DNA from: JALSHZ01 sp964614535
GTDB lineage: Bacteria; Pseudomonadota; Gammaproteobacteria; UWMA-0217
DNA: 64,000 bases
Assembly (NCBI GenBank): GCA_964614535.1
Contig: CAZTOZ010000024.1
Location: 31,011-95,010, forward strand
Direction of reading: 5' to 3'
Under the pieces are notes generated by a model. It ran no database searches. It was not told the DNA's origin and saw only the letters and a list, made by a program, of their open reading frames with translations. The position numbers and the translations under genes are program-made. Below are positions 1 through 8,605 of this stretch, one piece after another. Each line of letters starts with the position of its first letter. The stretch's first letter is position 1.

Positions 1-393
1 GGCCGCGATCTGGAACAACATGCCGTCGCAGTGTTCGGTCACCGCTTCGGTGGCGGCCATCTCCTGTTGCAGTTTCCGGGGAAAACGCGAACGGTCGCCG
101 ATGATCCGCATGCGGATGTTCTTCTCCTCCATCCGCCGGGCCTCGCGCCGCAGCGACGAGAAGAACAGCTCCATCAGCGTCGACACCTCGCTCTCGGGAC
201 GACGCCAGTTCTCGCTGCTGAAGGCGAAGACCGTCAACACCTCGACGCCGGCGTTGGAGCAATACTCCACCGCGCGGCGCGTCGCGTCGACGCCCTTCTT
301 GTGGCCGGCCGTGCGCGGCAGATGACGCGCCTTGGCCCATCTGCCGTTTCCGTCCATGATGATGGCAACATGCCTGGGAATTCTCTGCTGCAA
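1..393 (-). CDS. uppS: Undecaprenyl diphosphate synthase, N-terminal part (cut by window edge)
   Basis: Condenses isopentenyl diphosphate onto farnesyl diphosphate to make the C55 lipid carrier for peptidoglycan and other wall polymers; cytosolic and membrane-associated. Only about 131 N-terminal residues are in the window. The catalytic-Asp signature MDGNGRWAK lies near residue 15, and the conserved stretch through FAFSSENWRRP follows. No ATG fits upstream of the signature. A TTG at 391-393, preceded by AGGA seven bases away, gives ILQQRIPRHVAIIM with the normal short N-terminus, so TTG is the chosen start. It follows frr by about 22 bases and is probably co-transcribed with pyrH and frr. 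Family identity is secure; the start is an inference. Confidence 0.9.
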   Translation of the reverse strand, partial: MQQRIPRHVAIIMDGNGRWAKARHLPRTAGHKKGVDATRRAVEYCSNAGVEVLTVFAFSSENWRRPESEVSTLMELFFSSLRREARRMEEKNIRMRIIGDRSRFPRKLQQEMAATEAVTEHCDGMLFQIAA

Positions 394-415
394 AATCGCT
401 TCCTGATGGGGAGAG

Positions 416-973
416 TCAGATCTCCATCAACTCCTTTTCCTTGACCGCGAGCACCTCTTCCATCTGCTGGATGGCCTTGTCGGTGAGCTTCTGCACCTGT
501 TCCTGGGCGCGGCGCTCCTCGTCCTCGGAGATCTCCTTGGCCTTCTCCAGCTCCTTGAGGTCGCTGTTGGCATCGCGGCGGATGTTGCGCACCGCCACCT
601 TGCCGGCCTCCAGCTCCTGGCGCACCACCTTCACCAGATCGCGACGGCGCTCCTCGGTCAGCGGCGGCATCGGCACGCGGATGACGCTGCCCGCCGTCAC
701 CGGATTGAGGCCGAGATCGGAGGTCATGATGGCCTTCTCCACCTTGCTCACCATGTCCTTCTCCCAAGGGGTCACCGCCAGTGTGCGGGGGTCGTCCACA
801 TTGACGTTGGCCACCTGGCTGATCGGCACCTCGGAGCCGTAGTATTCGACCATTACATGATCGAGCAAGCTGGGGTGGGCGCGGCCGGTGCGAATCTTGG
901 CCAGCTCGTTTTGCAGCGCGGCGATGCTCTTGTTCATCCGCTCTTCCGCGTCTTTCAGAATGTCGTCGATCAT
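416..973 (-). CDS. frr: Ribosome recycling factor
   Basis: Splits post-termination 70S complexes together with EF-G, acting in the cytosol. At 185 residues it has the usual family length. The C-terminal signature around ISEDEERRAQEQVQKLTDKAI and the N-terminal KNFAKIRTGRAHPSLLD-like stretch (here ELAKIRTGRAHPSLLD) are both present. It starts six bases after the pyrH stop and runs into uppS, the widespread proteobacterial order pyrH-frr-uppS, so one transcript is likely. Nothing unusual is visible. Confidence 0.98.
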   Translation of the reverse strand: MIDDILKDAEERMNKSIAALQNELAKIRTGRAHPSLLDHVMVEYYGSEVPISQVANVNVDDPRTLAVTPWEKDMVSKVEKAIMTSDLGLNPVTAGSVIRVPMPPLTEERRRDLVKVVRQELEAGKVAVRNIRRDANSDLKELEKAKEISEDEERRAQEQVQKLTDKAIQQMEEVLAVKEKELMEI

Positions 974-979
974 CGTCTG

Positions 980-1708
980 TTATCCCCTGTAGACCAGCGT
1001 TCCGATGTCCTCGCCGCGGGCAACGCGAATCAGGTTGCCGGGCTCGTAGATATTGAAGATCCGCAGCGGCAGATCGTTGTCGCGACACATGACGATGGCG
1101 GTGGCGTCCATGACGCCGAGCTTCTTCTCCAGCGCCTCGTCATAGGTGACGCGCTCGTATCGAACCGCATCGGGCACCTTCACCGGATCGGCATTATATA
1201 CACCATCGACCTTCGTCGCCTTCAGCAGCACGTCGGCCTTGATCTCGATGCCTCGCAGACTGGCGGCCGAATCGGTGGTGAAATAGGGATTGCCGGTGCC
1301 GGCGGCGAAGACCACCACCCGCCCCTTCTCCAGATGGCGGATGGCACGGCGGCGGATATAGTCCTCGCAGACCTGGTGGATCGACAGCGCCGACATCACC
1401 CGCACCGGCGTACCCTGGCGCTCCACCGCATCCTGCAACGCCAACGCGTTGATGACGGTGGCGAGCATTCCCATGTGGTCGCCGGTGACCCGGTCCATCC
1501 CGCCCTCGGCCAGCCCGGCACCGCGGAAGATATTGCCGCCTCCGACCACCATCGCCACCTGGACCCCCATGCCGACGAGCTCGACCACCTCTTTGGCGAC
1601 CCGTTCGATCATCGCCGGCTCGATGCCGTAGTCGGCGTCGCCCATCAGGGCTTCGCCACTCAGTTTCAACAGGATTCTCTTGAAAGGTTGGCCGCTATTC
1701 TCTGACAT
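980..1708 (-). CDS. pyrH: UMP kinase (uridylate kinase)
   Basis: Phosphorylates UMP to UDP in pyrimidine nucleotide synthesis; the bacterial enzyme is a hexamer of the amino-acid-kinase fold. The 242-residue length is normal. Visible signatures are the N-terminal KRILLKLSGEALMG loop, VVGGGNIFRG near residue 55, and the TGNPYFTTDSAA segment near residue 138. A GGAG ribosome-binding site precedes the ATG. It is the first gene of the pyrH-frr-uppS unit and is separated from tsf upstream by an intrinsic terminator at 1791-1818, so it must have its own promoter in the roughly 80 bases between. Confidence 0.98.
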   Translation of the reverse strand: MSENSGQPFKRILLKLSGEALMGDADYGIEPAMIERVAKEVVELVGMGVQVAMVVGGGNIFRGAGLAEGGMDRVTGDHMGMLATVINALALQDAVERQGTPVRVMSALSIHQVCEDYIRRRAIRHLEKGRVVVFAAGTGNPYFTTDSAASLRGIEIKADVLLKATKVDGVYNADPVKVPDAVRYERVTYDEALEKKLGVMDATAIVMCRDNDLPLRIFNIYEPGNLIRVARGEDIGTLVYRG

Positions 1709-1790
1709 GGAGTGTGCTCCTTCGACGGTTTGTCATCGTGGTTCCGGGCCGAAACACGACGAGTGAACGGGAGCGCGCCAGCGCGCGCAT

Positions 1791-1818
1791 AAAAAAGGGA
1801 CATTCGCATGTCCCTTTT
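1791..1818 (-). terminator. Intrinsic terminator after tsf
   Basis: On the minus strand a stem AAAAGGGACAT / ATGTCCCTTTT with a four-base loop is followed by a run of Ts. It lies 80 bases past the tsf stop and 85 bases before pyrH, so it ends the rpsB-tsf transcript. Confidence 0.85.
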
Positions 1819-1898
1819 CGTGTGCCCGGCCGGTTGGACAACCCGAATCGCTCCGGGTTGCATGACAGTGTCCCATCAGCGGCACGGGCGCATCGGGC

Positions 1899-2780
1899 TC
1901 AACCGCCCTTGACCTGAGCCATGACCTCGGCGGCGAAGTCCTCCTGCTTCTTCTCGATGCCCTCGCCCACCTCCATGCGGGAGAATTGCAGCACCCTGGC
2001 GCCGGCGTCCTTCAGCAACGCCTCGATGGTCTGATCGGGGTTCTTGACGAAGGGCTGACCCAGCAGCGTGATCTCCTTGAGGTACTTCTTCATCCGGCCG
2101 GTGACCATCTTTTCGACGATATCGTCGGGCTTGCCGCTCTCCTTCGCCTGGGCGATGAAGATCTCGCGCTCCTTGTCCAACATCTCGGCCGGCACCTCCG
2201 ACTCATCGACGCAAACCGGCTTGATCGCGGCGATGTGCATGGCGATATCCTTGGCCAGCGCCTCGTCGCCACCGGCGACCTCGACGACCACACCGATGCG
2301 GACACCATGACGATAGGAACCCAGCTCCCCCTCGCCGGCCTCGATCTTCTGCACCCGGCGCACCTGGATATTCTCGCCGATCTTCGATACCAGCTCTTGA
2401 CGCGCCTCCTCGACGGTCTGGCCGCTGGCCATCGGCTTGGTGGACAACTCGGCGGCGTCGCCGACCCCTTCGGCCAATGCGATGGCACCCACTTCCTCGG
2501 CAAAGCGAATGAAGTTCTCGTCCTTACCGACAAAGTCGGTCTCGCAGTTCACCTCGACGATCGAGGCTTTCTTGCGGTCATCGGCGATGTTGATGATGAC
2601 CTGGCCCTCGGCGGCCACCCGGCCGGCCTTCTTCACCGCCTTGGCGGCTCCCGACTTGCGCATCGCCTCGATGGCCTTGTCGATATCGCCACCGGCCTCG
2701 GTGAGCGCCTTCTTGCATTCCATCATGCCTGCGCCGGTACGTTCGCGCAGATCCTTCACCATTGCGGCTGTAATAGTCAC
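1899..2780 (-). CDS. tsf: Translation elongation factor Ts
   Basis: Guanine-nucleotide exchange factor for EF-Tu. The N-terminal module ITAAMVKDLRERTGAGMMECKKAL is diagnostic, and the TDFVGKDENF motif follows near residue 80. The open frame extends 25 codons further upstream, but those residues do not match the family. A GTG at 2778-2780 with GGAG ten bases before it gives the normal N-terminus VTITAAMVKDL, so a 293-residue product starting at GTG is chosen. It lies downstream of rpsB in the standard rpsB-tsf operon. Confidence 0.97.
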   Translation of the reverse strand: MTITAAMVKDLRERTGAGMMECKKALTEAGGDIDKAIEAMRKSGAAKAVKKAGRVAAEGQVIINIADDRKKASIVEVNCETDFVGKDENFIRFAEEVGAIALAEGVGDAAELSTKPMASGQTVEEARQELVSKIGENIQVRRVQKIEAGEGELGSYRHGVRIGVVVEVAGGDEALAKDIAMHIAAIKPVCVDESEVPAEMLDKEREIFIAQAKESGKPDDIVEKMVTGRMKKYLKEITLLGQPFVKNPDQTIEALLKDAGARVLQFSRMEVGEGIEKKQEDFAAEVMAQVKGG

Positions 2781-2828
2781 TTCGACAACACTCCAAAATA
2801 GTTTCAGTTGTTCGGGGTCTCCGGCTCG

Positions 2829-2918
2829 TGCCGGCAAGACCGCCGGCATCCTCACACGCCGCCGGTCTCGATCACGACAGAGCCCGTGGCGGGCAGGACC
2901 TCGTCATCCGCCCGCCAC
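2829..2918 (-). other. rpsB-tsf intercistronic hairpins
   Basis: The 153-base rpsB-tsf gap holds two stems on the minus strand: a nine-pair stem between 2886-2894 and 2910-2918, and a six-pair stem TGCCGG/CCGGCA at 2829-2834 and 2843-2848. Neither has a T-run, so neither is a clear terminator. E. coli also has a partial stop or processing signal in this gap; a similar role here is inference. Confidence 0.45.
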
Positions 2919-2933
2919 GATGGTCCGGGCCGG

Positions 2934-3725
2934 TCAGGCTTCCGATGCCTCGTCGGCGGCCTCGGTCCCAGCGGGGGCTTCCTCCGCAACCGTTTCGCCG
3001 GCCGGCTCCGCCTCGGCGGCCGGCTGCGCGGTTTGCGCGGCGGCAGCCGCCTTGCCTTCCAGGATGGCGTCGGCAATGGCCGTGACATAGAGCTGGATGG
3101 CACGGATGGCGTCGTCGTTACCCGGAATGACATAGTCGATGCCTTCGGGCGAGTTGTTGGTGTCGACGACGGCAACCAGCGGGATACCCAGCTTTCTGGC
3201 TTCGGAGACGGCAATCCGTTCATAGCCGACGTCGATGACGAACATCGCATCGGGCACGCTGCTCATATTCTTGATGCCGCCGAGCGTCTTCTCCAGCTTG
3301 GCCAGCTCGCGGCGGCGCATCAGCACCTCTTTCTTGCTCAGCCGATCGAAGGTGCCATCGTTCTCCATCGCCTCCAGCTCCTTGAGCCGGTTGATGGACT
3401 GCTTGACAGTCTGGAAATTGGTCAGCATGCCGCCCAGCCAACGCTGGTCGACATAGGGCATGCCGCACCGCTGCGCCTGTGTACGCACCGCCTCGCGGGC
3501 GGATCGTTTGGTGCCGACGATCAGAATCGTGCCCCCCTTGGAGGCCAGCTTGCCGACGTAGTTGAGCGCATCCTCGAACATCGGCAGCGTCTTTTCGAGA
3601 TTGATGATGTGGATCTTGTTACGGGATCCGAAGATGTAGGGGGCCATCTTGGGGCACCAGTAGCGCGTCTGGTGACCAAAGTGCACGCCAGCTTCCAGCA
3701 TCTGGCGCATGGTGATCTTTGCCAT
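2934..3725 (-). CDS. rpsB: 30S ribosomal protein S2
   Basis: Small-subunit protein that also bridges S1 to the ribosome. The N-terminus MAKITMRQMLEAGVHFGHQTRYW and the PKMAPYIFGSRNKIHIINLEKT segment identify it. The ATG at 3723-3725 has a GGAG site upstream; an open frame running further upstream is untranslated leader. The 263-residue product is about 20 residues longer than the E. coli protein because of an Ala/Glu-rich acidic tail after residue 225, rich in AAAA, PAAEAEPA and EEAPAG stretches. First gene of the rpsB-tsf operon, with a recognisable promoter at 3896-3924. Confidence 0.98.
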   Translation of the reverse strand: MAKITMRQMLEAGVHFGHQTRYWCPKMAPYIFGSRNKIHIINLEKTLPMFEDALNYVGKLASKGGTILIVGTKRSAREAVRTQAQRCGMPYVDQRWLGGMLTNFQTVKQSINRLKELEAMENDGTFDRLSKKEVLMRRRELAKLEKTLGGIKNMSSVPDAMFVIDVGYERIAVSEARKLGIPLVAVVDTNNSPEGIDYVIPGNDDAIRAIQLYVTAIADAILEGKAAAAAQTAQPAAEAEPAGETVAEEAPAGTEAADEASEA

Positions 3726-3895
3726 TTTGCATTCTCCATAGCGAAACGGACGCCGGCCATAACGGACCGGGTCGGTTTCTTCGGGGTTGAACCTCCACGC
3801 ATCCCGACTGACAACCGCTTTGTCGTCTGGCGGCACCCGGCCAGCCGTGTCGATGCGTGTGTGAATTTGCCCACGGTCGGGCCGAGGGCGCGCGC

Positions 3896-3924
3896 TTTAT
3901 ACCATGAATGGGATGGGCGCTCCA
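3896..3924 (-). promoter_or_regulatory. rpsB promoter, extended -10 with GC-rich discriminator
   Basis: On the minus strand an extended -10, TGGTATAAA (TATAAA at 3896-3901, TG at 3903-3904), sits 17 bases after a weak -35, TGGAGC (3919-3924). A GC-only discriminator, GCGCGCGCCC, follows. This is the architecture described for rpsB in E. coli and other gammaproteobacteria, where it is under stringent control. Predicted transcription starts near 3889, giving a leader of roughly 164 bases, close to the E. coli leader through which S2 represses its own synthesis. Control by S2 or ppGpp here is inference. Confidence 0.7.
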
Positions 3925-3953
3925 GAAAAAGGCTGTGTCGCACCCGGCGGTGA

Positions 3954-4727
3954 CTAGGGATTGATGTCGATCATATTCGGCACTTCACGAACGAACTCCG
4001 GCGCGGCGCGCCCCAGCTCGTCGCCGACGTCGACGGGGTTGGGGGTGCTGACGGTGGGAAACTCCCAGCCGCCCGGCATCGTCCCCATCTCGGCGGGGGC
4101 GTTGACCATGTCGTCCCACATCTCGGCCATCCCCTCCTTGAAGTCACCGCCACGGAACCAGCTGCCGGGGCCGCCGCCAAGCCAGTCGCCGCGACTGAAC
4201 TTGCCGTTGTTCCACGGACCTTCGGTCCAGGTGCCGCCGATCCAGGGCCAGTCGAAATCGAACGGCCAGTTGTTGGACTTGCGAACCGGTCGGCGATAGC
4301 CGTAGTAACCCGGCGACGGCGCGCCATACCCCGGATAGTAGCCCGGCTGGGGATAGCCGTAGCCGGAGTAGGCACCATAGCCCGGCCAGCCGGAATAATA
4401 GCCTGGATAGTAGCCTTGGCCCTGATATCCGGGATAGCCATACCCCGGATAGACGGCCTGATAGCCGCTCCCGCCATACTGCGGCGCCGGCGCATATTGT
4501 GGCGCGGCAGTCACCTGCGTTGTGGCTGACTGCGAGGGCGCAGGCGCCACGGCGGGCGCGGCCTGGGCAGCCGGCGCCCCGGCCCCGGCTACCGCCACCT
4601 CTCCGGTGATCACCTCGTCTGGCACCAGCGGCGGGAACTCGAGATTCTCGTTATCGCCGGCACCGAGCACCGGCAACGGTGACAACGCCAGTACCACGAC
4701 CCACGCCCTGCCCTGCATTCGATTCAT
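3954..4727 (-). CDS. Exported Gly/Tyr/Pro-rich protein, possible sulfur-globule-type protein
   Basis: Function not established. The product, about 257 residues, opens with a probable Sec signal peptide (MNRMQGRAWVVVLALSPLPVLGAG). An Ala/Pro-rich stretch follows, then roughly residues 90-150 consist of repeated PGY, GYG and YYPGY units. A Trp/Asn/Gly region comes next (SNNWPFDFDWPW, GPWNNGKFSRGDW), then an acidic tail. Periplasmic Gly/Tyr-rich proteins with PGY-like repeats and aromatic Asn/Gly regions coat sulfur globules in sulfur oxidisers such as Allochromatium, and the sat and hppA genes nearby fit that lifestyle. Composition is weak evidence, so another periplasmic structural role is possible. 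The ATG at 4727 is preferred over 4742 and 4718 on signal-peptide shape. It follows rpsB divergently. Confidence 0.6.
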   Translation of the reverse strand: MNRMQGRAWVVVLALSPLPVLGAGDNENLEFPPLVPDEVITGEVAVAGAGAPAAQAAPAVAPAPSQSATTQVTAAPQYAPAPQYGGSGYQAVYPGYGYPGYQGQGYYPGYYSGWPGYGAYSGYGYPQPGYYPGYGAPSPGYYGYRRPVRKSNNWPFDFDWPWIGGTWTEGPWNNGKFSRGDWLGGGPGSWFRGGDFKEGMAEMWDDMVNAPAEMGTMPGGWEFPTVSTPNPVDVGDELGRAAPEFVREVPNMIDINP

Positions 4728-4919
4728 CACTTGCGGTCCCATTTACGTCAAGATTGTTTTCATTGAAGCACTTTTGCAGCGGATACGCCATGTCCAGCGT
4801 GCGAGGCGGCCGGTCACGAGCGGCACGATCGCACGGCTTTTCCCGCCCTCGTCCGTTTTGCCGGCCTCATCAAGCTATAATCGACCGGTCCGCAAGCCGC
4901 AACCACCGACACCGGTCAA

Positions 4920-5540
4920 ATGACGATTTCCTGCAACGACGACCTGATCGCCTGTCACGACTGCGATCTGCTGCAACGCCTGCCGCAACACCACCGAGGC
5001 AAGCTACGCTGTGTCCGCTGCGGCGCACTGCTGCACCGCCACAGCCACAACAGCATCGACCGCAGCCTGGCACTGGTGGTGACCGGGCTGGTGCTGTTCG
5101 CTGTCAGCAATCTGCTGCCATTTCTCGCACTCAATGCCCAGGGGCGGGTACAGGAGAGCAGCCTGCTGTCGAGCAGCCTGATCCTGTGGCAACAAGACAA
5201 CCCCTATCTCGGCATGCTGGTGTTCGCCACCACGTTTTTGTTCCCGCTCTTTTCACTGCTGGCCATGCTCTATCTGTTGCTGCCACTGAAGCTCGGCCGG
5301 CGACCACGCTTCAGCATCCAGGTATTCCGATATCTGCAGAGCACCGAACCGTGGGGCATGCTGGAGATCTTCATGCTGGCGACGCTGGTGGCAGTGGTGA
5401 AGCTGGGCGACATCGCCACCGTGATTCCGGGGCCGGCACTGTACGCCTTCGCCCTGCTGATCGGCGTGCTCGCCGCATTGTCGGTCTCGCTCGACCCACA
5501 TCTCGTCTGGCACCGACTGGATCCACGATGCCGCCAATGA
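4920..5540 (+). CDS. pqiA: PqiA/LetA-family membrane protein, first copy
   Basis: Inner-membrane partner of an MCE lipid-transport system that moves phospholipid between the membranes. The 206 residues correspond to a single PqiA half: an N-terminal zinc-ribbon with CHDC near residue 12 and CVRC near residue 32, then four membrane segments from about residue 47. E. coli PqiA carries two such halves in one chain of about 417 residues; here they are two genes, this one and the next, joined by an ATGA overlap. Operon continues through pqiB and pqiC. Identity to family is clear; the lipid role is by homology. Confidence 0.9.
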   Translation: MTISCNDDLIACHDCDLLQRLPQHHRGKLRCVRCGALLHRHSHNSIDRSLALVVTGLVLFAVSNLLPFLALNAQGRVQESSLLSSSLILWQQDNPYLGMLVFATTFLFPLFSLLAMLYLLLPLKLGRRPRFSIQVFRYLQSTEPWGMLEIFMLATLVAVVKLGDIATVIPGPALYAFALLIGVLAALSVSLDPHLVWHRLDPRCRQ

Positions 5541-6148
5541 CCGCCGCCCGCGCCGGGCTGATCTCCTGCCACGTCTGTCACGCCCTGGCCCGTCGCCCCG
5601 AACACCATGGCGACCGCCTGCGCTGTCCCCGTTGCGGCACGCCCATCCACCCGCGCATCCCCAACAGCCTGACAGAGACCTGGAGCTACCTCATCGCCGC
5701 CGTCGTGCTCTACTTTCCGGCCAACTTCTATCCGATCATGAGCGTGGTCTGGCTCGGCCAGGGCGAGCCGGCGACCATTCTCGAAGGGGTCATCCAGCTG
5801 CTCGACGAGGGGATGTGGCCGCTGGCGCTGATCGTCTTCGTCGCCAGCATCTTCATTCCGTTGCTGAAGATGGTGGTGCTGGCCTTTCTGCTGATCTCGG
5901 TGCAGCGGCGTTCGCGCTGGCGCATGGTGGACCGCACCCGCCTCTACCGCATGACGGAGTTCGTCGGGCGCTGGTCGATGGTCGACATCTTCGTCATCGG
6001 CATTCTCGCTGCCCTGGTACAGTTCGGCTCGCTGGCCAGCATCGAGCCGGGCATCGGCTCGCTCTCGTTCGCGGCGGTGGTGGTACTGACGATGTTCGCC
6101 GCCCACCGTTTCGATCCACGACTGATCTGGGATGCCTGCAATGACTGA
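5537..6148 (+). CDS. pqiA: PqiA/LetA-family membrane protein, second copy
   Basis: Second half-size PqiA protein (203 residues). It has its own zinc-ribbon (CHVC, then CPRC about 18 residues later) and four hydrophobic segments containing the conserved PANFYPIMSV stretch near the first. The ATG at 5537 overlaps the stop of the preceding gene as ATGA; an in-frame ATG at 5528 is possible but less typical. It is probably a subunit working with the first copy, together matching the fused two-domain PqiA of E. coli. Its stop codon overlaps the start region of pqiB. Confidence 0.9.
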   Translation: MTAARAGLISCHVCHALARRPEHHGDRLRCPRCGTPIHPRIPNSLTETWSYLIAAVVLYFPANFYPIMSVVWLGQGEPATILEGVIQLLDEGMWPLALIVFVASIFIPLLKMVVLAFLLISVQRRSRWRMVDRTRLYRMTEFVGRWSMVDIFVIGILAALVQFGSLASIEPGIGSLSFAAVVVLTMFAAHRFDPRLIWDACND

Positions 6149-7799
6149 ACCCTCCACCGATCGACTTCCCGAAGCCGTCGTCAGCGAAGGCGGCCGCTTT
6201 TCGCTGGTCTGGCTGGTGCCACTGGTCGCACTGCTGATCGGCGGCTGGCTGATCTGGAAGTCCTTCAGCGAGAAGGGGCCGACCATCGTCATCAGCTTCA
6301 CCGAAGCCGAGGGACTGGAGCCGGGCAAGACCCGGGTGCGCTACAAGGACGTGGACGTGGGCAAGGTCAAACGCATCGAACTCAACGACGATCTGACCCG
6401 CGTCGAGGTGACGGTGGAGCTGAAGAAGTCGATCGGCGCCCACCTGAACGATCAGACCCAGTTCTGGATCGTCCGCCCACGGATCAACCCGAAGGGCATC
6501 TCCGGACTCAACACGCTGATCTCCGGCATCTATATCGCAATGGATCCGGGCAAGGGCGAAGGTGCCGGCATGAGCCACTACATCGGTCGCGAGGAACCGC
6601 TGCCGGTGCATTCCGACGCCGCCGGCAAACCCTATGTGCTGACAGCGGAGAGCCTGGGATCACTGGACATCGGCTCCGGGGTCTACTACCGCCAGATCCA
6701 AATCGGCGAGGTGACCGGCTACCACCTCGACGCCAACGGCCGCGCAGTGGTCATCAACATCTTCGTCAATGCCCCCTACGACCAGCTCATCCGTAAGAAC
6801 AGCCGCTTCTGGAATGCCAGCGGCTTCGATCTGCGCCTCACCGCCGAGGGCGTCAGCGCCCGGCTGGAGTCGCTGGCCTCGCTGCTCACCGGCGGCATCG
6901 CCGTCGATACGCCAAAGAACCTCGAAGCCGGCGAGCCCACCGAGGGCGGCGAGCGCTTCGCCCTGCTGCCGGACCGCCAGAGCATCGACAACAAGTCCTA
7001 CTCGCTGACCGAATACTACGTCCTCTATTTCGACAGCTCGATCCGCGGCCTGACGGTCAACGCACCGGTGGAGTTCCGCGGCATCAAGGTGGGCGAGGTG
7101 GTGGACATCGACGTGCAGATGGACCACCGCACGCTGGAGGTGAAGATCCCGGTGCTGATCGCGCTGCACCCCGATCTCATCACCGTGACCGGCGACATCG
7201 GCAGCACCGATCTGGTGCTGGAAACCTTGGTGCAGCGCGGCCTGCGTGCCCAACTGGCACCGGGCAACCTGCTCACCGGCCAGCTCTACGTGGACATCGA
7301 CTTCCATGACGACGTTCCCGACGCCACCATCGTCGCCGACGGCCCGTTCCGCGTCTTCCCCACCGTGCCGGGGGCGCTGGAGAAGATCACCCGCAACGTC
7401 ACCGACCTGCTGAACAAGGCGGGGGAGATCCCGTTCGTCGAGATCGCCAATGACCTGCGCGACACCATCGCCGAGCTCAAGCGCATGCTGGCCTCCAACG
7501 CGTCGAAACAGGCCATGGAAGATCTGCGGGAGCTGCTGGCCAACACCAACGCCATCAGTGCCAAGATCGACCGGAGCGTACCGCGGCTCTCACGCCAGCT
7601 CGACGCCGCCCTGACACAGCTGGAGAAGACACTGGCGACGGCCGACGCCACGCTCTCCGAGGATTCACCGCTGGTCTACGACATCCGTCGCCTGATCGAC
7701 CAGCTGTCGTCCGCCGTCAACTCCTTCGAGGCGCTGACCGACTACCTGGAGCGCCACCCCAACGCCCTGCTCTATGGCAAAACGCTGGAGCCACAATGA
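6141..7799 (+). CDS. pqiB: PqiB-type MCE (MlaD-domain) lipid-transport protein
   Basis: Periplasmic tunnel protein of the Pqi system. The 552 residues match E. coli PqiB in length. One N-terminal membrane anchor (FSLVWLVPLVALLIGGWLIW) is followed by three MCE domains beginning near residues 40, 155 and 290 (visible as GLEPGKTRVRYKDVDVGKV, LDIGSGVYYRQIQIGEV and LTVNAPVEFRGIKVGEV). A long C-terminal helical region from about residue 420 (for example DLRELLANTNAISAKID) would form the needle. The ATG at 6141 overlaps the stop of the second pqiA; 6132 is an alternative. pqiC follows with an ATGA overlap. Confidence 0.93.
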   Translation: MTEPSTDRLPEAVVSEGGRFSLVWLVPLVALLIGGWLIWKSFSEKGPTIVISFTEAEGLEPGKTRVRYKDVDVGKVKRIELNDDLTRVEVTVELKKSIGAHLNDQTQFWIVRPRINPKGISGLNTLISGIYIAMDPGKGEGAGMSHYIGREEPLPVHSDAAGKPYVLTAESLGSLDIGSGVYYRQIQIGEVTGYHLDANGRAVVINIFVNAPYDQLIRKNSRFWNASGFDLRLTAEGVSARLESLASLLTGGIAVDTPKNLEAGEPTEGGERFALLPDRQSIDNKSYSLTEYYVLYFDSSIRGLTVNAPVEFRGIKVGEVVDIDVQMDHRTLEVKIPVLIALHPDLITVTGDIGSTDLVLETLVQRGLRAQLAPGNLLTGQLYVDIDFHDDVPDATIVADGPFRVFPTVPGALEKITRNVTDLLNKAGEIPFVEIANDLRDTIAELKRMLASNASKQAMEDLRELLANTNAISAKIDRSVPRLSRQLDAALTQLEKTLATADATLSEDSPLVYDIRRLIDQLSSAVNSFEALTDYLERHPNALLYGKTLEPQ

Positions 7800-8410
7800 A
7801 CCGAATCGTCATCACCATCCTGCTGCTCACCCTCGCCGGCGGTTGCGCGGTACAGGAAGTGCCGACCCACTTCTACGCGCTCAGCTCCACACTGCCGCCA
7901 CAACCGGCCGACCGCCCCCGCCTGGCGGTGAAGGTCGGCGTCGGGCCACTCGACTTTCCCCGCGCCCTGCAACGTCCCCAGGTGGTGACGCGCGAGAACG
8001 ACAACAAGATCGACGTCGCCGACTTCCACCAGTGGGGCGGCCGGCTCGACGACGACTTTCTGCGCATTCTGGCCGACAACCTGGTGGTGCTGCTCGGTTC
8101 CAGCCAGATCTACACCTACCCCTGGGAGAGCCGGCTGCGGCCCGACTATCAGGTGCGGATCAGCGTGTCGCGCTTCGATGGCGAGCTCGGCGGCGAGGTG
8201 GTGCTACGCGCCCGCTGGCAGCTGATGAGCCGACGGCAGCGCCGCGAACTGACGGCGCGGCAATCGCTGATCGTCGAGCCGGTCGACGGCCGCGGCTACG
8301 CCGCCTATGTGGCCGCTCAAAGCCGGGCGCTGGCGGCACTCTCCCGCGAGATCGCCGCGCAGATCCACCACTTCGCCCGCCAGGAGACCGCCGGCGACGG
8401 GCACCACTGA
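7796..8410 (+). CDS. pqiC: PqiC-type outer-membrane lipoprotein (ABC-type transport auxiliary family)
   Basis: A 204-residue lipoprotein: signal peptide MNRIVITILLLTLAGG with lipobox LAGGC, cysteine near residue 17, then THFYALS, the usual start of the mature PqiC fold. In E. coli PqiC forms the outer-membrane ring that receives the PqiB needle. The start overlaps the pqiB stop (ATGA), so it is translated as the last gene of pqiA-pqiA-pqiB-pqiC. Assignment rests on the family signature plus position. Confidence 0.88.
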   Translation: MNRIVITILLLTLAGGCAVQEVPTHFYALSSTLPPQPADRPRLAVKVGVGPLDFPRALQRPQVVTRENDNKIDVADFHQWGGRLDDDFLRILADNLVVLLGSSQIYTYPWESRLRPDYQVRISVSRFDGELGGEVVLRARWQLMSRRQRRELTARQSLIVEPVDGRGYAAYVAAQSRALAALSREIAAQIHHFARQETAGDGHH

Positions 8411-8445
8411 CCCGCCGGCCGCACGGAATCAGCCTGGCTTATGGC

Positions 8446-8473
8446 TTGATAAACCCTTTCATCTGGCAATAAA
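8446..8473 (+). promoter_or_regulatory. Candidate sigma-70 promoter for sat
   Basis: TTGATA (8446-8451, five of six matches) and AATAAA (8468-8473, four of six) are 16 bases apart in the 195-base gap between pqiC and sat. This is the best match seen in the gap; start position and use are untested. Confidence 0.35.
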
Positions 8474-8605
8474 TGGCCAAATCGGCCACAATCACGCGGT
8501 TTTTTTATTCGCGAAAGGCACTTTTCGGCGGGCGACCGGGCGTCGTCCGCGCGGGGTGAGCTCCATTCGTATCCCTTTCTTTTCCATTTCCGATGGAGGT
8601 CGAAC

